64,000 nt of DNA from Astrocystis sublimbata. Lineage: Eukaryota > Ascomycota > Sordariomycetes > Xylariales > Xylariaceae. The translations under genes were made by a program, and so were the position numbers. The DNA lies in contig JAJNNY010000012.1 of NCBI GenBank assembly GCA_022453515.1, forward strand, positions 1 through 64,000, given 5' to 3'. Under the pieces are notes generated by a model. It searched no databases, was not told where the DNA came from, and saw nothing but the letters and a program-made list of their open reading frames with translations. This document shows positions 11,383 to 22,608 of the stretch, in pieces (the stretch's first letter is position 1; every line of letters starts with the position of its first letter).

Positions 11383-12448
11383 TCGTTCTTTTTGCCAACG
11401 ATGCTACTGATGGATAGATGATGGTGGATGGGTAGGTAGGTGGCGACCGAATAAATCTACGGAGCTGTGATAACGTTGACGCGCTCTCTAGCTAGCGTTG
11501 TGTCAAGCAACACCAGTATAGATAGACATAAATGTGGCAAGGTTATCTCAACACCTTAGAATGAGGCTAGCGAAATATTAGTCGCTGGAATGTGATTTAT
11601 AGCTGTATCGAAGGAATCTTCGATGACTGCGACCTCGAGTTGTTTAGGCAGGATCAGATCTCCATGTCACGAATGCTTCTTTTACTCATAGTATATGTAG
11701 TGACTAAGCTAGACAGTCTTATTGCGTAAGGAAGTAAGTATCCTCCTTGTTCCATTCGCCGCGAATTCCACTAAAAACAGTTGGTACATACCGTTCTCGC
11801 CGGCAAGTCTTAGTCGAATCCTATGGCCCTAGCGATGATCCAGATGTTGGTCTAAGCGATTTGCAATCAGGTCCAAGGCAAATGAGTATCATGAGTCTTG
11901 GTACCAATGCGAGCAAATGTGCCCGGCATTCGTCATTTTCCTACCTAGGTACATCAGACATTATAGCTTTCGTCGATGTAAAACGAAGACAAGATGCGGC
12001 CAGCAGCGACCCCTCGACTCGTATTTGCCTGAGATGTCGCCCATGCTTGAGGACCTTGGATCTCAAGGTACACTCGTCTAGGTACTGACAGCGCAGAATC
12101 CCCCTGAGAGCTCGCATCCAATATTAACTAGGCCCATCGGCAACATCTCTGTTATCCCGGGAGTCATCTTAAGCTTAGATATTCATCGAAGTCCTGAGCC
12201 AATGACCGTACAAAGTAGGGGGAGCTTCGTTATTGGCGATTGAAAGGAATGTAGGACAAATCTGGCATGGCTGCTGTTTTCGGCGATGAAAGTATCAATC
12301 AAGTATTCAAGTAAGTATTTAAGTAGGAGTTAGAGGTAATTAAGGATGCCTATACTTTTGTTCTATAACAGGCTTACTTTTCTTGTTATGGAATCTCAAA
12401 ACTTTAAGTTTAACTAATGATATTAATCTTCTTATAAAACATGATGTC
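11383..12448. other. Gene-free DNA between the tRNA-Phe gene and a dispersed repeat
   Basis: About 1.07 kb. The longest frames begin at non-ATG codons and show no recognisable protein. Includes one ACCTAGGT palindrome near 11943. Confidence 0.5.
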
Positions 12449-12937
12449 ATAGGACATATTGCTTAGTTGAGGGCCATGTTATCGGGGCTCGCCATGGCAG
12501 TCGTATTAGGGCTGTGGCCGTGATGATGGAAGTGCAGTTTTGAAGGTTCACTTGTGAGGTGAGGGAGGAAACGACTGCTCCATGGCAGTGCTTCTGCCCA
12601 CGCTTTTGTGCTTGTGGCGGGCAGGTATTTTCATCTGCGCACATGCTCGACCGTGGGTTGCGTATGCGTGGCCTAGTTGATAAGGTTCAGTCGGCGAGCT
12701 CGAAATAGTCGCCGCTCCGGCAGGACGGGACTTAGTCATGCCGACGGCCGGCCATGTGAGGTAGTGTTGTTGGGCCAGTCGTATTCCGCGTTTTCCGCTC
12801 ATGTGGTAAAACAACTGTGTATACATACATCACTGCATTTAATATGTATATATAACTGTGTGCAAGGAAAGGGCAAGCGTCTCGTCTCGCGTCAGACGAC
12901 TTGATAAGGATTAAACCACGATAGGACATATTGCTTA
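12449..12937 (+). repeat. Dispersed repeat, copy A, with 17-bp flanking duplication
   Basis: A 455-bp unit (12466-12920) begins GTTGAGGG and ends TTAAACCAC(G). It is bracketed by a perfect 17-bp direct repeat, ATAGGACATATTGCTTA, at 12449-12465 and 12921-12937, which looks like a target-site duplication. A diverged copy lies at 35558-36103 with the same ends. There is no coding frame, no terminal inverted repeat and no A-tail. Inside, GCGTGGCCTAGTTGATAAGGTTC (about 12666-12688) loosely resembles a Pol III A box. The long duplication suggests a retroposed non-autonomous element, but the class is not settled. Confidence 0.72.
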
Positions 12938-13355
12938 AGAACTAAGCAAAAGCCGGACAACCGACCATGATCGATAGGGTGGTTGTCTATTCATAGTCAA
13001 CTCCGTGAATTGTTTATCAAGAGCTAGCTAATCAATGCCACTGATTTATTACGTTCTTCGAATTAGGAATCCAAGACCTGGACTAGATAGAGTTGAATAA
13101 ATCGGCACATCAACCATAACTAATCAATGCCTTTGAATAATAGATGTTGGTTGAGACCCAAATTCCGAAAGTATCTTCTCTAAATGGCCATCCATCCATC
13201 GTCTCCTGTTTCATTGACTAAAGCCATTGATTCATTGTATAACAGTCAGTGGCAATCAGGAGCAGCCACCACCCACCCCTTCAACCTAACTGGCGAGCAT
13301 CTTAGAAAAGGAGCACGCAGCAGATCGGCCGGTATATGGCAAAAGACAAAATAGA
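12938..13355. other. Gene-free DNA between copy A and the second tRNA-Phe
   Basis: About 420 nt without a supportable ORF. Repeated short ATCAATGCC(A/T)-type strings occur near 13033 and 13122. Nothing else recognised. Confidence 0.45.
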
Positions 13356-13414
13356 TGCGGTGAGTGTGGATTGAACACACGACCTTCAGATTTAATGAAT
13401 TGAATGAAGTATTA

Positions 13415-13446
<32 letters not shown>

Positions 13447-13451
13447 CCCGC
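13356..13451 (-). tRNA. tRNA-Phe(GAA) with 23-nt intron
   Basis: Minus-strand tRNA whose exons are identical to the copy at 11292-11382, including the G5/A68 mismatch and discriminator A (13356). The intron, 13414-13392, is 23 nt and differs in sequence and length from the 18-nt intron of the other copy. The anticodon is GAA. The two genes are convergent and about 2 kb apart. Confidence 0.95.
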
Positions 13452-14447
13452 GCTTCAGTGTCTTCGCTCTCGTTGTTGTTAAAGATTTGGCGTTATAGAG
13501 TACTATATATAGCATAACACTCCCGAGTCATGATTTAGATTTGTACTTGTAGCGCCACTATCCCCTTAGTGAACATCCATAGAAGCAGGCAGGCAACTAA
13601 CTAACTAAGGTATGCTGAGATTATAACAACAATTCCAGGACACTTGCTTGTGCTGCCGAAATTGCAGAGAATTGTCTGTCTTATAGCGCACTCTTCTTTG
13701 TTTGCCTAATAGAGGTTTGTCAAGACTCCAAATGATGTCACAATTGTATGACTTCCAACTCTGACAGGGGCAGGTGAGCATTAGGTGTATCTGACTCAAA
13801 AAGAGAACTCTGATCAGATACCTAGGTACAGTTAGTCGGTGGTTTTGTCAGTGGTGGCCGACACCACTGGCAAATGTACAACTTTCAGGAATATGCGGTC
13901 ACAAGCAGATTCAGGCCGGAAGGGGTTGCATGTAATACAAAACTTTGAAGCTGCACATAAAAAATATCGATTGTGCCCACAATGATACAGTCCTATCAAC
14001 GTTGGGTATTTGCCTATCAGCCATTGCGAATGTTGCTCTTTGTGCTGGCGACTTAACTTGCAAAGTTCACAAGCGCAGGAGCTCGACAGGCTGGACAGGT
14101 CCGCTGCTTGAAATCCCAGTGGACAATGGCGTCCAGGCCAGGGGAAGAACAGCTCCCTCCCCCACAATGTCTTGGGACTAAGCCGGACAGAGTTCGTGTC
14201 ATGCAGGAGGAGCCCAGCACCAGCCACATATGATCCACTCTTATCGAGCTTCACCAGCCTCACTCCAATCAGCTCCGAAATTTTCTTTCTAACTTGACCT
14301 TAGAAAAAAGATTGGACTGGTCTGCAGGAAGCTTTTCACCTCAGCTATTTTCCCGGTCGCAACATCCCAATTGGCGAACCACCATCCCCTCCACCACCAG
14401 GGAAGCTGCGCAGGGACAAGCATCGACATCAGACGCATCCTGCAGTC
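13452..14447. other. NOP58 upstream region
   Basis: About 1 kb between tRNA-Phe and the NOP58 start. Minus-strand frames here (for example 13832-14263) have no recognisable domain. An ACCTAGGTA palindrome lies near 13820. A pyrimidine-rich tract near 14280-14400 is the likely NOP58 leader. Confidence 0.45.
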
Positions 14448-16475
14448 ATGCCTCTCTTCGTACTTGCCGAAACGCCCGCGGGGTGAGCTCTCCTGAAGCT
14501 GCACTGATTGACATTGAGGCAGAGCTAACGGTATCGTGCAGCTACGGTCTGTTCAAGGCCAAGGACAAGAAGCTGCTCTCCCGCGATGACATCGCCGAGC
14601 AGCTCTCCAGCGCCGAGGCCATCAACTCGATGTGAGTCCCCTCCCATTCCAGGCCTCATCACCACTATAGCCCTCCCAATGGATGCGCGGCAGCTCGCTA
14701 ACCCGGATGATGCACTGCTGCACAGGCTGTCATTGCGGAAGATGGTCAAGTTCGAGGACTCGGCCCAGGCTCTCAGCGAATACAGCTCCTTGACCGAAGG
14801 AAAGGTCACCCCTCTCCTCCAGCAACTCCTCGACGACATCAAGGAAGAGAGGAAGGCGTCGATTGCTGTGGCGGATCCCAAGCTCGGTGCCGCGATTAAT
14901 GTTCTCCCCGAGCTTCAGATCTCCCCCGTCTCCGACTCCACCACCAACGACCTGTTCCGAGCCATCAAGACCTACCTCCCCGAACTATTCCCCGAGCTCG
15001 ACTCCGACTACCTCGGCAACATGGCCCTGGCCCTGTCCCACTCCATCTCCCGCCACAAGATCAAGTTCTCTCCCGACAAGGTCGACATCATGATCGTACA
15101 GGCCATCAAGCTACTCGATGACCTCGACAAGGAGCTGAACAACTACGCCATGAGAGTCAAGGAATGGTACGGCTGGCATTTCCCCGAGCTGGACCGCATT
15201 CTCAACGACAATCTGGCCTACGCCCGTGTCATCGAACACATGGGCATCCGTGAGAACGCCGCTAACACGGACCTCTCCGAGATACTGCCCGAGGACTTGG
15301 AGACCCGAGTCAAGGCCGCTGCCGAGGTCAGTATGGGTACTGAGATCGGTGGCATCGACTTGGACAACATCAAGTTGCTGGCCGAACAGGTCATCAGCTT
15401 CACCGAATACAGACAGCAGCTCTCTCTCTACTTGACATCTCGCATGAAGGCTCTTGCCCCCAACACCACCGAGGTTCTCGGCGAGCTTGTAGGTGCTCGT
15501 CTCATCGCCCATACCGGCTCGCTCATGAAGCTTGCCAAGAGTCCTGGTAGTACCATCCAGGTCCTTGGTGCCGAGAAGGCACTTTTCCGTGCTCTCAAGA
15601 CCAAGCACGACACTCCCAAATACGGTCTGATTTACCACTCTTCGCTTGTTGGACAGGCCACCGGCAAGAACAAGGGAAAGATCGCTCGTATGCTTGCTGC
15701 CAAGGCTGCTTTATGCCTCCGCGTAGATGCGCTCTCGGATCTCAGCAACGAAGGCATCGATGGAGCTGATATCGAGATTGATGACGATGAGAGAGCCGAC
15801 ATGGGTATCAGACTGCGTGCCAACCTTGAGGATAAGCTACGCAAGCTAGAAGGCAAGCCTCTCGTCTCCAGAGGCGCCAAGATCGCGCCTGTTGGTGCCA
15901 CTCCTTCCAAGTTCGAAGTGAAACCCAAGCGGAACTACAATGCCGATGCCGATGCCCCCATCTCCGAACCCAACAAGACCCCCTCAAAACCTTTAATACA
16001 AGAAGTTGAAGACACGCCGATGGCGGATGGTGACAGCGACGAGTCAGAATCCGAAGACGAAGCAGACGCGGCTATCCACCGATCAGCGAGGCGCCATGAG
16101 GAGAAGGAGGCTCGCAAACACGCAGCAAGGGAGGCGAAGAAGGCAAGCAAGAAGGAAGCATCTACCCCCGCTACCCCAAGCGGCAAACTTACCGAAGCCG
16201 ACTATGCTCGCTTAGCAGACGAGGCTGGCATCTCAGTTAAGAAGTTCAAGCGCAAGTTTGAGCGAGGCGATGTGAAGATGGGATCTGACGGTTCTCCGCA
16301 AGTCATCAGCAAGAAGGATATCAAGAAGCAGAAGAAGGAGGAAGCCAAAGCTGCCAAGGCCGCCGCTGCAGAAGCGGACGACGCTGAAGTCGAAGCCGAT
16401 AAATCGTCAAAGAAGAAGCGGAAGCACAATGATGATGATACTGAGAAAAAGAGCAAGAAGAAGTCGAAGAAATAG
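14448..16475 (+). CDS. NOP58: Nop58, box C/D snoRNP core protein
   Basis: Three exons: 14448-14482, 14542-14631 and 14726-16475, 1875 nt or 624 residues. Introns are 59 and 94 nt and phases close. The N-terminus [22 protein letters not shown] is the NOP5 N-terminal domain. A coiled-coil/NOSIC region ([30 protein letters not shown]) and the Nop domain ([37 protein letters not shown]) follow. The last 150 residues are charged with KKE/KKK repeats, a usual Nop58 tail. With Nop56, fibrillarin and Snu13 it forms the box C/D particle that guides 2'-O-methylation of rRNA in the nucleolus. A longer uninterrupted ORF begins at 14586, but its first part is intron. The spliced model restores the family N-terminus. 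I saw no box C/D snoRNA in the introns. Confidence 0.95.
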
Positions 16476-16927
16476 ATGACTACCTTCGAATTTCCTTACT
16501 CTCTCATTATGTATTATCATGCAAAAATGATGCTCTTCTGACCACGGTGGGCGGCGTTCCGGATCGCATACCAAACGGTTTTTTGTATTGGAGTTAGTTT
16601 GGGTTTGTTGCTGGTGGATAGTACAACGGAGCTCAGCCTGGCAATATTTGGTGTGGCTAGATACTTTGCAAAGAATGTTCTCTTCCATCAAGTGCTTCAT
16701 GTTTGTTGAACCTAGAATGTAGCTCTGAATACCAAAGTAAAATATCTTGTTGAATCAGCAAGTTCCTCAGAGTTGGACTAATAGAAGCATGGGGCATTGA
16801 CTGAATTAACATCACAATAGATGTACGTGTAAATCGTCCCTGTCATGACATGTAGTGTAAAAAATAAACCAAGTGTTACTAATAGTTATAGATCAATACA
16901 TTGTCCCGGTTTATACTACTTGCTCGT
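16476..16927. other. Intergenic region between convergent NOP58 and DUF5695 genes
   Basis: About 450 nt holding two 3' UTRs. No ORF or repeat of note. Confidence 0.5.
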
Positions 16928-19861
16928 TCAAGAAGCCCGCATCAATTGGACCGTCACCGCACTTGGCGATAAGGGAACTGCCCATCCTAGGCGTGTCTGA
17001 GTAGCTGCAGGACTTGAGACTATGTATTCGACCGATCCTGAAGTCGTCTCAACCCACACTACTGCAGAGCTAGAAGATGGGCTGCTGCTCTGCTGGGTCA
17101 GAACGAGGGAGACGTTGCTTCCATCACTTGTATAGCCGAAGCTATCGATGCTGCCGGCGTCCGTCGTGATCAATACGCTCAAGGGCCCGATAAACACTCT
17201 ACGTCGAATAGGCCCGTGGGTTGTGACATGAACGCTGTTTTCATCGTCCGACGATGTAATCGTACCACCATATGCTAACAAGCCCAGCGTATTGTGCTGG
17301 GCTACATATGTTCCGGAACCCAAGACCATGCCTAAGAAACCTGGGCCGTAATCGCCACTGTACCCATCCCACTTCAGCGTATCCGGCCAAGAGTGGAAGG
17401 ATGCAGCTGCGAAACCGTCTTGGTTGATGTTGGAAAGGGGACCGCTGATGCCAGCGTAACCAACTCGCAACAGGTAGGAGTCGGATGGGTCGCTGCGGAA
17501 AGCTGAAAGTAGAACGAGCGCGTTGAGTCCTGAACCGTAGTGATGGATCTGACGCTCAATTCGTTGGAGTTTTCCTCCGTACTTTTCGTAATGACAGTCA
17601 GATCAGTATGGACACAATGATGGGACCCTTGCTGCTTACAATGTTGTCCCAGTATCGTCGGGCATTGCCATCCCAGCCCCAATGTGGTACCGTTGGCATA
17701 AATCCAAGCACACTGTTGACAGTCTTTGTCATCGTGCTCATATATCCGAAATGTCTGTTACCTTGTCAGTGTTCAGTGTTTGGCGCGAGTACTCATCACC
17801 TCGATGATCGGCGGGATTGTACTGACTTTGTCCAGTAGTATACACCCCTAATTACTCATCTGTCAGCTCTAATCTGTCAAATACTCATATAAGAGGTATC
17901 AGAAATCATTTCCTTCAATCATGGCTACTAAGAGCCGGTTAAAGGGGACTGGGTACTTACTCCTGCCCTGTTGAATCCCACGCCATCTCGCTTCCATAGG
18001 GAACTTCTTCCGAATTCCACTGCGTCGCCCTGGATTTCATCGCCGCGGATAGAGCCGAAGCTTCAGAGTCCCGGCCTTCACGTGTCAAATCCGTCAAAAT
18101 TTCGCCAATGACAGTTTCACCCATCAATCCGACTCGATTGTACCCAACGTCGGATTTCGTAGCTCGTATAACCGTCTTGTGCGCCTGCCCCAGATACCAG
18201 TCCCATTCGTGACTCTTTACAAGGCTTGGATAGGCCCTCGCAACACGGTACATCGACCAATAAGCTGCAGCGACATGCACATAGTCATAGGCGCGATCAA
18301 TGGCATACGCGGATTTTTGATTCCACGACGTCCAACTTCCCCAATCAGTGTTGGCTTGATAGGGGTAATCTGGTTGAGCGGACTTGTCGTAGTAAAAGAT
18401 GCTCTTTCGGACAGCATAATCACTAGTCTGGATGGTGTCCCAAAGCACCTTGTCGATGAACATCTCAAGCTTTGCCACCTCGTCACCGTCGGGTTGGATG
18501 GCCTGTTTCATGGCCGCAGCCAGATATGCGCCTGTGCCTCCCTCGTCGCTAAGCCCAGCGATCCAGACTCGCGGGTCTTGGGCTACGATGGCACCGGCTT
18601 CGTAGTCATATGTCATGATGGAGTATGCGCGTCCGAAAGGATCAGAGGTATCGTTGAACCACTGCTTCGTAGTGAGAAATGTACCCAGATCCCCCAATAC
18701 TTCGGTGCTGGCTTTCGTGACATGGTAGTGGATCGTCTGAATCTTGTCGTCTGCGTATCTCACGGTCAATCGCACACGACCCCATGCTGTCGACGACGGT
18801 GTTACGATGTAGGCACCTGGGGAGCTTTCCTCAACTTCCAATGCCCCTGACGGCTCGCTTGATATCGAGCTTACATTCGAGGAAGACTGCAGGAAAAGCT
18901 GGGCCGGTGAGCCCCTGGGAATGATGTATCCGGGCACCCCAATCGCGACAGGTGTGCTTGTTCCCCTCACCGCAGCGTCAATCCCACGCACACCTTCTTT
19001 GGCGACAGAAAACCGGACGCCGAACTTGACAGATTGCCCGGCAGCCAAATTTCTTGATGACGGGGAGTTCCATGGCTTTACATCAGCCCATTCTTTCTCG
19101 GCATATGCCTTGGTGAGCACCTGCCACTCGTAGAAACCCTCAAACGTCTGGCTACCGTAGTTGGTGCTGGGATATGATGGCTCGATGAGGTTGCGATACG
19201 CCTCAAAGGGTGTGTCAGTTCCTTCGAGAGGTGTCACGATTAGAGCCGCCCCTGTGCCGCTGATGGGATTTGCACGGATGTAGCCCGCGTGCATACCAAT
19301 GTATGGGTCAGATAGGGAGCAGAGGCGCTGAATCTCGCTGGCATCCCTATTCGTGAAGATGCTGTTGAACTCGGCAGGGAAGCCGAGGCTACCCAGCTCG
19401 ATGGTTGATTTCCCTGAGTTGGTGATAGTGAAGCGCAGGCCAAGGTCTCCTGACACGTCTATCCATTCACGCGTGATATTGAGAGGGCTGGAGCCTAGAG
19501 TTGGCGCTAGGTTTGAGGCAGCTAACGTATCGGTATCGACGGCTTTGACAGGCTTGCGATTCGTTGCAGTGTCGCCATCTATCCAGCTAGTGCTGCCTTG
19601 CTGACGATATCGAAACGTGATATCGCCCCAGTGGTATTGGCCATTGTTGGCTCTCACAGACAGCTTGTCAGAGGGGAGGAAATCAAAGGTATCTCGAGCA
19701 GGGACCAAAGATGCGAGAACTTGAGCATCTTTCACGATCTTCACTTTGAAGTTCGTCGTATTGACGGCGATGTAGCCGTTTGCCAGGCCAAGATTGTCAC
19801 TCTGGGCCTGGACGCCAAGGAGAAGAAGTCCGAGGATGGCAGATACTCCGTGACGCAACAT
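16928..19861 (-). CDS. Secreted DUF5695-type protein, probable carbohydrate-active enzyme
   Basis: Four exons: 19861-17961, 17847-17827, 17754-17640 and 17581-16928, 2691 nt or 896 residues. Introns are 113, 72 and 58 nt and phases close. Exon 2 is only 21 nt (encoding about GVYYWTK), and the following intron has the less usual donor GTCAGT. A signal peptide (MLRHGVSAILGLLLLGVQAQ) precedes a beta-rich N-terminal half. An alpha-helical part rich in aromatics follows (YDYVHVAAAYWSMYRVARAY, then HWGWDGNARRYWDN), resembling six-hairpin glycosidases, and then a C-terminal beta domain. I recall this architecture as DUF5695 proteins of plant-associated fungi and bacteria. The substrate and catalytic residues are not established here. 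Secretion is inferred from the signal peptide. Confidence 0.82.
17827..17847 (-). other. 21-nt micro-exon of the DUF5695 gene
   Basis: Bounded by acceptor TTAG at 17851-17848 and donor GT at 17826-17825. Without it the conserved VYYWTK segment is lost and the frame cannot be joined to HFGYMSTMTKTVNS in exon 3. Confidence 0.7.
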
Positions 19862-20073
19862 CGTATTTGTCTCGACGCACTCCTTTCATGTCACTGAAAT
19901 CATCTCAGATCTTTTGAATTACCAGCAACTTACTTCCCACGTTGGTTTCTCACGCAATGCAATTGGCACGCCCCAGTTCATCATCCTTGCGTTTCCCCAT
20001 AATCATGAACGATGCAGCGGGGCCTCCTTGGCTCGGCGGGTTCCTGATAGATGGGAAATCTCATGTCTCCAAG
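19862..20073. other. Upstream region of the DUF5695 gene
   Basis: About 210 nt, the likely promoter and leader of the minus-strand gene. No coding frame recognised. Confidence 0.4.
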
Positions 20074-20494
20074 ACAGGGTTGCACTCTCGGCTCTGCAAC
20101 CAATTCAGATATGTCGTTCGCTCACATGCCATGATACCCACTGCTGGCGCAACTTCAGTTCCTGGAAGAGGCTAAAGTGGCGAGGTGCCACACAAAATAG
20201 ATGAAACACTTCCAGGTTCATTAAAACCGAACATAAGTTTAAAACATCTCATTTAAAAAGTAAATAATGTATTTCAATATTACCTAATTATTTAATATGG
20301 TTTATTATTATATGATAGTTATTCCATGATCAAGGGAATATCTATTATACTATATACCGACTTAGAACGTTAAGTATACAAGACCGTCCCATCTATTTTG
20401 TGTAGCACCTCGACAGGGTTGCATTCTCGGCTCTGCTACCGATTCAGATGTATGTCTTTCGCTCACATGCCATGATACCCCCCGCTGGCGCAAC
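20074..20494. repeat. Direct duplication (about 80 bp) flanking an inverted-repeat element
   Basis: The segments 20074-20153 and 20413-20494 are near-identical direct copies starting ACAGGGTTGCA(C/T)TCTCGG and ending CTGGCGCAAC. Both include the shared string CTCACATGCCATGATACCC. The right copy starts directly at the edge of the inverted-repeat element at 20181-20412. Confidence 0.75.
20181..20412. mobile_element. 232-bp MITE-like element with 23-bp terminal inverted repeats
   Basis: Ends 20181-20203 and 20390-20412 are inverted copies differing at one base (CGAGGTGC C/T ACACAAAATAGAT). The interior is strongly AT-rich and non-coding. Size and ends fit a miniature inverted-repeat element. 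No clear target-site duplication is visible, so its mobility is inferred. Confidence 0.6.
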
Positions 20495-22608
20495 GAATGG
20501 AGCAAATGATGGACTGCGTTAACCCGCAGGGGACAGATATGATGCCATTCATTCTCGTATGGAATAAGAGAGACGGTCATCCATCAGTGTAGGTTGACAG
20601 GCAGCTTCAGCTCGAATAAGAAGTGTAGATTCAAATCCCGGTAGAGCTGACCTTCCCTTTCCCACTGATTGTTCTTGTGCGGTGATTCGAGGCATCCGAG
20701 CTAATAGCCTACTGCATCTAAAGTTGTACTCGTCGATTCGAAGAGACCTTCATATCCTCTGCATTACACCTTACGAGGTGCCAGCGCAGACCAGAATACC
20801 ACTTAATAATTATTATTATACAAGAGGTGTCATACGGACGCACGGGCCACCCCTTTTGAGCGGGGTAATCCTGTATATAAAGCCTAGCTATAGCCCAAGG
20901 CCTTTAGGGGGAACTTCTCCTCCTCAAGACCTTTGACGCCATAGCCAAATATTAGATTATTCAGGAATATTTTCCCAAGGCCTTGACCCCCTTGTAACAA
21001 GAGGGGCAAGGCCCAGGGATGTTCTTTACGAGGCTCTTCGAAAAATAACACTCAACTGGGAAATGATATTCTCCATAAGATCAGTGGCTCTTTGAAACAA
21101 CATTAATAGATGGATTTTGCTTCCGCTTGTTATGCAAATCCAGTTCGGAAGGTTGCAGCATGGATGCCGAAGGACCAATTTCGATAACACCGCCATCGCC
21201 ATCTTTCTCAGCTGATACTTAGTGATGACGACGACTTCTTGACGATCTTTGAAGCAAAATACATGAGCAAGTGTGATGAGCTGACGAATGTAAGACACCA
21301 TAAGACACCAATCCAAAGAACTCGAACTTGCGGATTGTAATAGGCGTTTATTCTGTTGCCATGTACATTGCAACAGAAACTGGATGACATAGGCAAGTTT
21401 ATACAGGACATCCACATTCTACATAATATGCCAATTGAAAAATCATGCGCCTATGAGACAAAGGTGAAATTACCATGTTTCTGGAAGGAGTACGAAAGCC
21501 GTAGCTTTGAATCGAACTTCGTACTTCGTATTTCGGGTTGGGGAACCCAATAGGAGTTTCAGACTGCTCACTGAGCACCAGGTCTGAAAACATATTAGAA
21601 GTTCAAATGTCTCCCAGAATAGGTAGTTGCACTTACTGACGAATCTAGCATGAAAGGGGAGGATGCGGGTAGGTTCTCAGGTAAGAGCAGCTGATAATTA
21701 TTTCATCATTGTAATCATGACTTGATATTCGTATAGCCTATTGATGGTGAAGTCCTGCATTATGAACCCCTGCGCTTAGGTGCATTCGTCCTGATTAGAA
21801 TAAGGGGAGGGTAACACAGGTTTTTAGGTAAGGTGCCCATCATTTCCCAACTGGTACTCTAGTGAAAGTAATTTTTCAAGTCTGATCATGTAAACATATC
21901 CTATGAGCCAAGCAGCATCTCATGACAACAGCTCGAAAGACATAAATGTCCTATGAATTAGATTTCGCGTAAAACCGATTTTTCTGTGTAGACCCGACGA
22001 TCACTCTCACAATACAGCGTGGTCATATTTCTGTAGCAAGAAAACAGCTGCATCTGTCGGAATACTCCCTATTGGGTGTTAAGAGATGCTTTCGGCAGAT
22101 GCCCGCGCTCCAAGTTGTAAAGTGCCGACCCACAAGCGTCACTGAGGGCCCCCAATTGGCCCCCAGAATCCCACGCGTAAGGTAAGCAGCAAAATAAGCT
22201 TTCAAGCTCGTCAGCGGCGTTTTACGTTGGATTTAGGTACAGCTTTCATAATGCGCCTATCCCAAATTTAGAAAGCTTGCGGTTGCTCAGGTACCGAGGT
22301 ACAGTACGATTGATGGTGATCACCAAGAGTCTCCTGATCGTTCCACCACAAGCTCCTTTGCTACCACGCTATGTTGCGCCGTAGGGCCCTAAAAGGAAAG
22401 TCGAAATACCAAGTGCTGTAATTTCCACCAAATAAGTCTATGGGGATTACTATAAGCTCGTGTTGTGATGTAGTGACGATCAGAGCAGCGATATGGCAAA
22501 GGCCACATCAAAATTTGTATATAAACTCGCGTGAGGCCAGCTCCAGTTTCTCTGTTTCTTGAGACATCAACGTTTTAAACGCAGTACAACAAGAATCAAA
22601 AAGTCAAC
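20495..22608. other. Gene-free DNA upstream of the GH5 gene
   Basis: About 2.1 kb. Short frames (21026-21415 and others) lack recognisable domains. The stretch 20830-20940 is GC-richer with CCCCTTTTGAGCGGGG and AAGGCCTTTAGGGGG, possibly an old repeat fragment. The last 200 nt is the GH5 promoter. Confidence 0.45.
22518..22525 (+). promoter_or_regulatory. TATA box of the GH5 gene
   Basis: TATATAAA, 91 bp before the start codon at 22609 and followed by a pyrimidine-rich tract near 22546-22560. This is the usual arrangement for an inducible secreted-enzyme gene in filamentous fungi. Confidence 0.6.

Noticed and set aside
11747..12088. 113-codon plus-strand frame between the tRNA-Phe genes
   Set aside because: Starts at TTG, no recognisable product, and lies in repeat-bearing, gene-free DNA.
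14586..14725. Extended N-terminus of the NOP58 frame beginning at 14586
   Set aside because: This stretch overlaps exon 2 in another frame and an intron. The spliced model gives the family N-terminus [12 protein letters not shown].
20628..20652. B-box-like GATTCAAATCC suggesting a tRNA
   Set aside because: No matching T stem or acceptor stem.
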